A stretch of 64,000 bases of DNA from Erythrobacter sp047872805 (GTDB taxonomy: Bacteria; Pseudomonadota; Alphaproteobacteria; Sphingomonadales; Sphingomonadaceae), in assembly GCF_047872805.1 (NCBI RefSeq), contig NZ_JBLQUK010000015.1:4839-68838 (forward strand). Direction: 5' to 3'. A program made the translations under genes and the position numbers. The stretch's first letter is position 1. Every line of letters starts with the position of its first letter. Below are positions 61,043 through 64,000 of the stretch, piece by piece. The notes beneath the pieces were generated by a model, which searched no databases, was not told the DNA's origin, and saw only the letters and a program-made list of their open reading frames with translations.

Positions 61043-63847
61043 TTAGTTGGATATTCCAAGCGCAGCAGCGACCAGTTTCGCCTGTTGTTCTGCGTGTCGT
61101 TTGGCGAGGCCGGTGGCCGGCGATGCGGCAGGATCGCGCCCGGCATAGACCGGCCGTTTGCCCGTGTGCCCGGCGGCGGTCAGCGCATCCTCGATCTGGT
61201 TCTGGACGAAAAACCACGCGCCGTTGTTCTTCGGTTCTTCCTGACACCATGCGACCGTTTCGAGATTGGTCATGCGCGACAGCCGCAGCGCCAGCGGATC
61301 GCCGGGGAAGGGATAAAGCTGTTCGATCCGCACGATCGAGACATCTTTCAGCCCCTCTTCCTCGCGTTTTTCATGGAGGTCATAATAGACCTTGCCCGAA
61401 CACAGCACGAGCCGTTTGACCTTGTCATCGGCCACTTCGGTGATGTCGGACAGGATTCGCCGAAACTGGCGCTCACCCAGAAATTCCTCGCGCGTGCTCT
61501 TGGCCAATGCGTGGCGGAGCAGCGATTTGGGCGTCATGATGACCAATGGCTTGCGGAACGACCGCAGCATTTGACGGCGCAGAACGTGAAAGTAATTCGC
61601 CGGGGTGGTGATGTTGCAGACTTGAAGATTGTCGCTCGCGCACAATTGCAGGAAGCGTTCGAGCCGGGCTGAGGAATGCTCCGGCCCCTGACCTTCGTAT
61701 CCATGCGGCAACAGCAGCACCAGGCCGTTGGCGCGCAGCCACTTTGCCTCGCCAGCGGCGATATATTGATCGATCATGATCTGCGCGCCATTGGCGAAAT
61801 CGCCGAACTGTGCCTCCCACAGCACCAGCGATTTCGGGTCGGCCATGGCAAACCCATATTCAAAACCGAGCACGCCATATTCCGACAGCGTGCTGTCATA
61901 GACTTCGAACTTGCCATGCGGCAGGGTGGTGAGGGGAATGTATTTCTCCTCGGTCTTTTGATCGACCCACACGGCGTGCCGTTGGGAGAAGGTGCCGCGC
62001 CCGCTGTCTTGCCCGGACAGCCGCACGCCGTACCCTTCCATCACGAGGCTGCCAAAGGCGAGCGCTTCGCCGGTGGCCCAGTCAAAACCTTCACCGCTTG
62101 CGAACATGTCGGCTTTGGCCTTTAGCACGCGGCCCAGCGTCTTGTGGATCTCGACGCTGTCCGGTGCCTTTGTCAACACCCGGCCCAGCGAATCGAACAT
62201 CTTGGGTTCGATCGCGGTTTCGATATTGCGCCGTGCAGTTTCATCGTCTGCGGGTTTGTTCAGTCCCGCCCAGCGCCCGCCGAACCAGTCGGCTTCGTTC
62301 GGTTTATAACTGGTGGCGGCGGCGAATTCCTCTTCGAGATGCGCCACAAATTCGGCCGCCACACTGTCGCGGTGTCCTTCGTCGATCACGCCCTCTGCGA
62401 TCAGGCGCTGTTCGTATACGCGGCTGACCTTGGGGTGTTTGCCGATCACTTCATACATCAGCGGCTGGGTGAATTTGGGTTCATCGCCTTCATTGTGGCC
62501 AAAGCGGCGATAGCACCACATGTCGATCACCACATCACGGCCGAAACGCTGGCGGTATTCGACCGCCAGCTTGCAGGCAAAGGTCACCGCTTCGGGATCG
62601 TCGCCATTGACGTGGAGGATGGGGGCCATCACGCCTTTGGCCACGTCGGAAGGATAGGGGGAGGAGCGCGCGAATTGCGGGCTGGTGGTAAAGCCGATCT
62701 GATTGTTGATGATGAAGTGGATGCAGCCGCCAGTGTCGTATCCCGGCACGCCAGACAGCGAGAGGCTTTCCCACACCACGCCTTGCCCTGCAAAGGCGGC
62801 ATCGCCGTGAATCAGAACCGGCAGGACCTGCTTCTTGTTTTCCAGATCATCGCGGATTGCCTGCTGCGCGCGGGTTTTGCCCAGCACCACGGGATCGACC
62901 GTTTCCAGATGCGAAGGATTGGGCACAAGGCTCATGTGGACCGAAATATCGTCGAACGAACGGTCGGTGCTGGTGCCGAGGTGATATTTTACGTCGCCCG
63001 ACCCGCCGACGTCTTCGGGATTGGCAGAGCCGCCTGAAAATTCGTGAAAGATCACTTTGTAAGGCTTGGCCATCACATTGGCGAGCACGTTGAGCCTGCC
63101 GCGATGCGCCATGCCATAGATGATTTCGCGCACACCTGCGCTGCCGCCATGTTTGATGACCGCTTCCAGAGCCGGGATCATCGATTCGCCGCCATCCAGA
63201 CCGAAGCGTTTGGTCCCGACATATTTGCGCCCGAGAAATTCTTCATATTGCTCACCGCGCAGCACAGCGGCGAGGATCGCCTTCTTGCCCTCGGGAGAGA
63301 ATTGGATCGTATCGCCGGGGCTTTCAAACTTGTCCTGCAGGAACCGCCGTTCCTCGGTGTCGGCAATATGCATGTATTCAAGGCCGACATTGCCGCAATA
63401 CACCTCGCGCAGGCGGCTTTCCAGCGCACCCACCGTGGTCCATTCCATGCCCAGCACCCCGCCGACATAGACGTCCTCGCGCTCTCGACCGGCCAGCCCG
63501 TGGAACGCCAGCGTCAGGTCTTCGGGCACTTCGCGTTTGTTCGACAGGCCCAGCGGATCGAGTTCAGCCGCCAGATGCCCGCGCACCCGGTACAGCCGGA
63601 CCAGCTGCATTGCAGCGATGGAAAGGTTCGCGGCGTTCTCGATCGCCTTGGGATCGGCAGGCTTGCCCGCTGCTGCTGCGGCTTTCTCGACCACGATTGC
63701 CATCTGCGTGGGGTCCATCGCAGCAGCAAGGTCCTCATCCGCTCCGCTGACCGAATCGAGCCATTTCGCATTGCCCCAGGACGGACCCGGCTGCGGGCCT
63801 TCCTGATCGGTCATTTGGGGGATGAAGCTTGCGGTCTCTTTATTCAT
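61043..63847 (-). CDS. sucA: 2-oxoglutarate dehydrogenase E1 component
   Basis: 934 residues, the usual size. Thiamine diphosphate site around EIIYGMAHRGRLNVLANVM and HGDAAFAGQGVVWESL; MWCYRRFGHNEGDEPKFTQP and the C-terminal LVLLLPHGYEGQGPEHSSAR segment are conserved. Decarboxylates 2-oxoglutarate and passes the succinyl group to SucB lipoyl groups. Its upstream region is lost in corrupted sequence, so promoter and start context cannot be judged. Confidence 0.96.
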   Translation of the reverse strand: MNKETASFIPQMTDQEGPQPGPSWGNAKWLDSVSGADEDLAAAMDPTQMAIVVEKAAAAAGKPADPKAIENAANLSIAAMQLVRLYRVRGHLAAELDPLGLSNKREVPEDLTLAFHGLAGREREDVYVGGVLGMEWTTVGALESRLREVYCGNVGLEYMHIADTEERRFLQDKFESPGDTIQFSPEGKKAILAAVLRGEQYEEFLGRKYVGTKRFGLDGGESMIPALEAVIKHGGSAGVREIIYGMAHRGRLNVLANVMAKPYKVIFHEFSGGSANPEDVGGSGDVKYHLGTSTDRSFDDISVHMSLVPNPSHLETVDPVVLGKTRAQQAIRDDLENKKQVLPVLIHGDAAFAGQGVVWESLSLSGVPGYDTGGCIHFIINNQIGFTTSPQFARSSPYPSDVAKGVMAPILHVNGDDPEAVTFACKLAVEYRQRFGRDVVIDMWCYRRFGHNEGDEPKFTQPLMYEVIGKHPKVSRVYEQRLIAEGVIDEGHRDSVAAEFVAHLEEEFAAATSYKPNEADWFGGRWAGLNKPADDETARRNIETAIEPKMFDSLGRVLTKAPDSVEIHKTLGRVLKAKADMFASGEGFDWATGEALAFGSLVMEGYGVRLSGQDSGRGTFSQRHAVWVDQKTEEKYIPLTTLPHGKFEVYDSTLSEYGVLGFEYGFAMADPKSLVLWEAQFGDFANGAQIMIDQYIAAGEAKWLRANGLVLLLPHGYEGQGPEHSSARLERFLQLCASDNLQVCNITTPANYFHVLRRQMLRSFRKPLVIMTPKSLLRHALAKSTREEFLGERQFRRILSDITEVADDKVKRLVLCSGKVYYDLHEKREEEGLKDVSIVRIEQLYPFPGDPLALRLSRMTNLETVAWCQEEPKNNGAWFFVQNQIEDALTAAGHTGKRPVYAGRDPAASPATGLAKRHAEQQAKLVAAALGISN

Positions 63848-64000
63848 GGGGGGGTATCCGGGGGGATGAGAGTGGGGGGGGGGGGGCCCAAACCGGGGGC
63901 CCCCCCCGCCCCCCCCCCCCCCCCGCGCCGCGGGGGGGGGGGGGGGGGGGTGGGGGGGGGGGGGGGGGGCGCCCCCCCCCCCGGGGGCCCACGCCGGGGG
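63848..64000. other. Low-quality contig end: G and C homopolymer runs
   Basis: After the sucA start, the sequence dissolves into runs of 5-20 G or C with a few other bases. No biological element fits, and it most resembles low-quality base calls at an assembly end. No annotation is offered for it. Confidence 0.85.

Overview
The window is a stretch of alphaproteobacterial chromosome. The GC-rich coding with dense ATGA/GTGA overlaps, the str, S10, spc and alpha ribosomal clusters in one run, a fused DPM1-GtrA glycosyltransferase, and protein similarities I recognise (the Gly/Arg-rich N-terminus of S5, the acidic tail of L3) point to Sphingomonadales, most likely Erythrobacteraceae (an Erythrobacter/Porphyrobacter-like organism). 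The placement comes from recognition, not from a search.

Layout. 1-8.1 kb: a partial nadE, a DMT transporter, a divergent azoR-pirin operon facing its probable LysR regulator, then a minus-strand operon ilvE - small membrane protein - chimeric ORF - small membrane protein - trhO - GST - STAS-like gene. 8.1-8.6 kb: a gene-poor region holding a short ORF with an extreme Shine-Dalgarno, several hairpins and an intrinsic terminator. 8.6-21 kb: housekeeping and envelope genes (lipoprotein, tlyA, Cys-rich repeat lipoprotein, tspO, ubiK, recO, leuB, two glycosyltransferases, a TetR unit with paired operators, metZ, a SulP transporter). 21-28.5 kb is accessory-flavoured: a perfected tandem repeat, a GST-like isomerase, a large N6-adenine methyltransferase with a possible nuclease domain and an AT-rich centre, apaG, a LysR gene, a sphingomonad-type HTH protein, and a type II restriction-modification pair (C5 methyltransferase plus GIY-YIG endonuclease) lying directly upstream of rpsL.

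28.9-50.6 kb: rpsL-rpsG-fusA-tuf, then rpsJ to rpmD, rplO-secY-adk, rpsM-rpsK-rpoA-rplQ. Two secreted-protein genes interrupt the canonical order (between rpmD and rplO, and between adk and rpsM), and several spacers carry large hairpins or dispersed palindromic repeats. 50.7-57.5 kb: a serine hydrolase, two paralogous secreted proteins, a TRIC-type membrane protein, a PepSY protein, an amidase and a frameshifted epimerase. 57.5-63.8 kb: the 2-oxoglutarate dehydrogenase operon (sucA-sucB-methyltransferase-lpdA). The last ~150 bases are G/C homopolymer runs that look like a contig-end artefact.

Most notable observations: (1) a partial tandem duplication between ilvE and trhO that left a chimeric ORF made of the trhO head and the ilvE tail, flanked by two diverged copies of a small membrane-protein gene; (2) an 18-codon ORF with a 14-base match to the 16S rRNA tail, followed by two hairpins with pyrimidine (anti-SD-like) loops and a terminator, an architecture resembling the alphaproteobacterial 'cuckoo' sRNA loci; (3) a 9-residue Cys-rich repeat lipoprotein; (4) a terminator-like hairpin between the S10 promoter candidate and rpsJ; (5) dispersed repeats that keep their loops while changing their stems.
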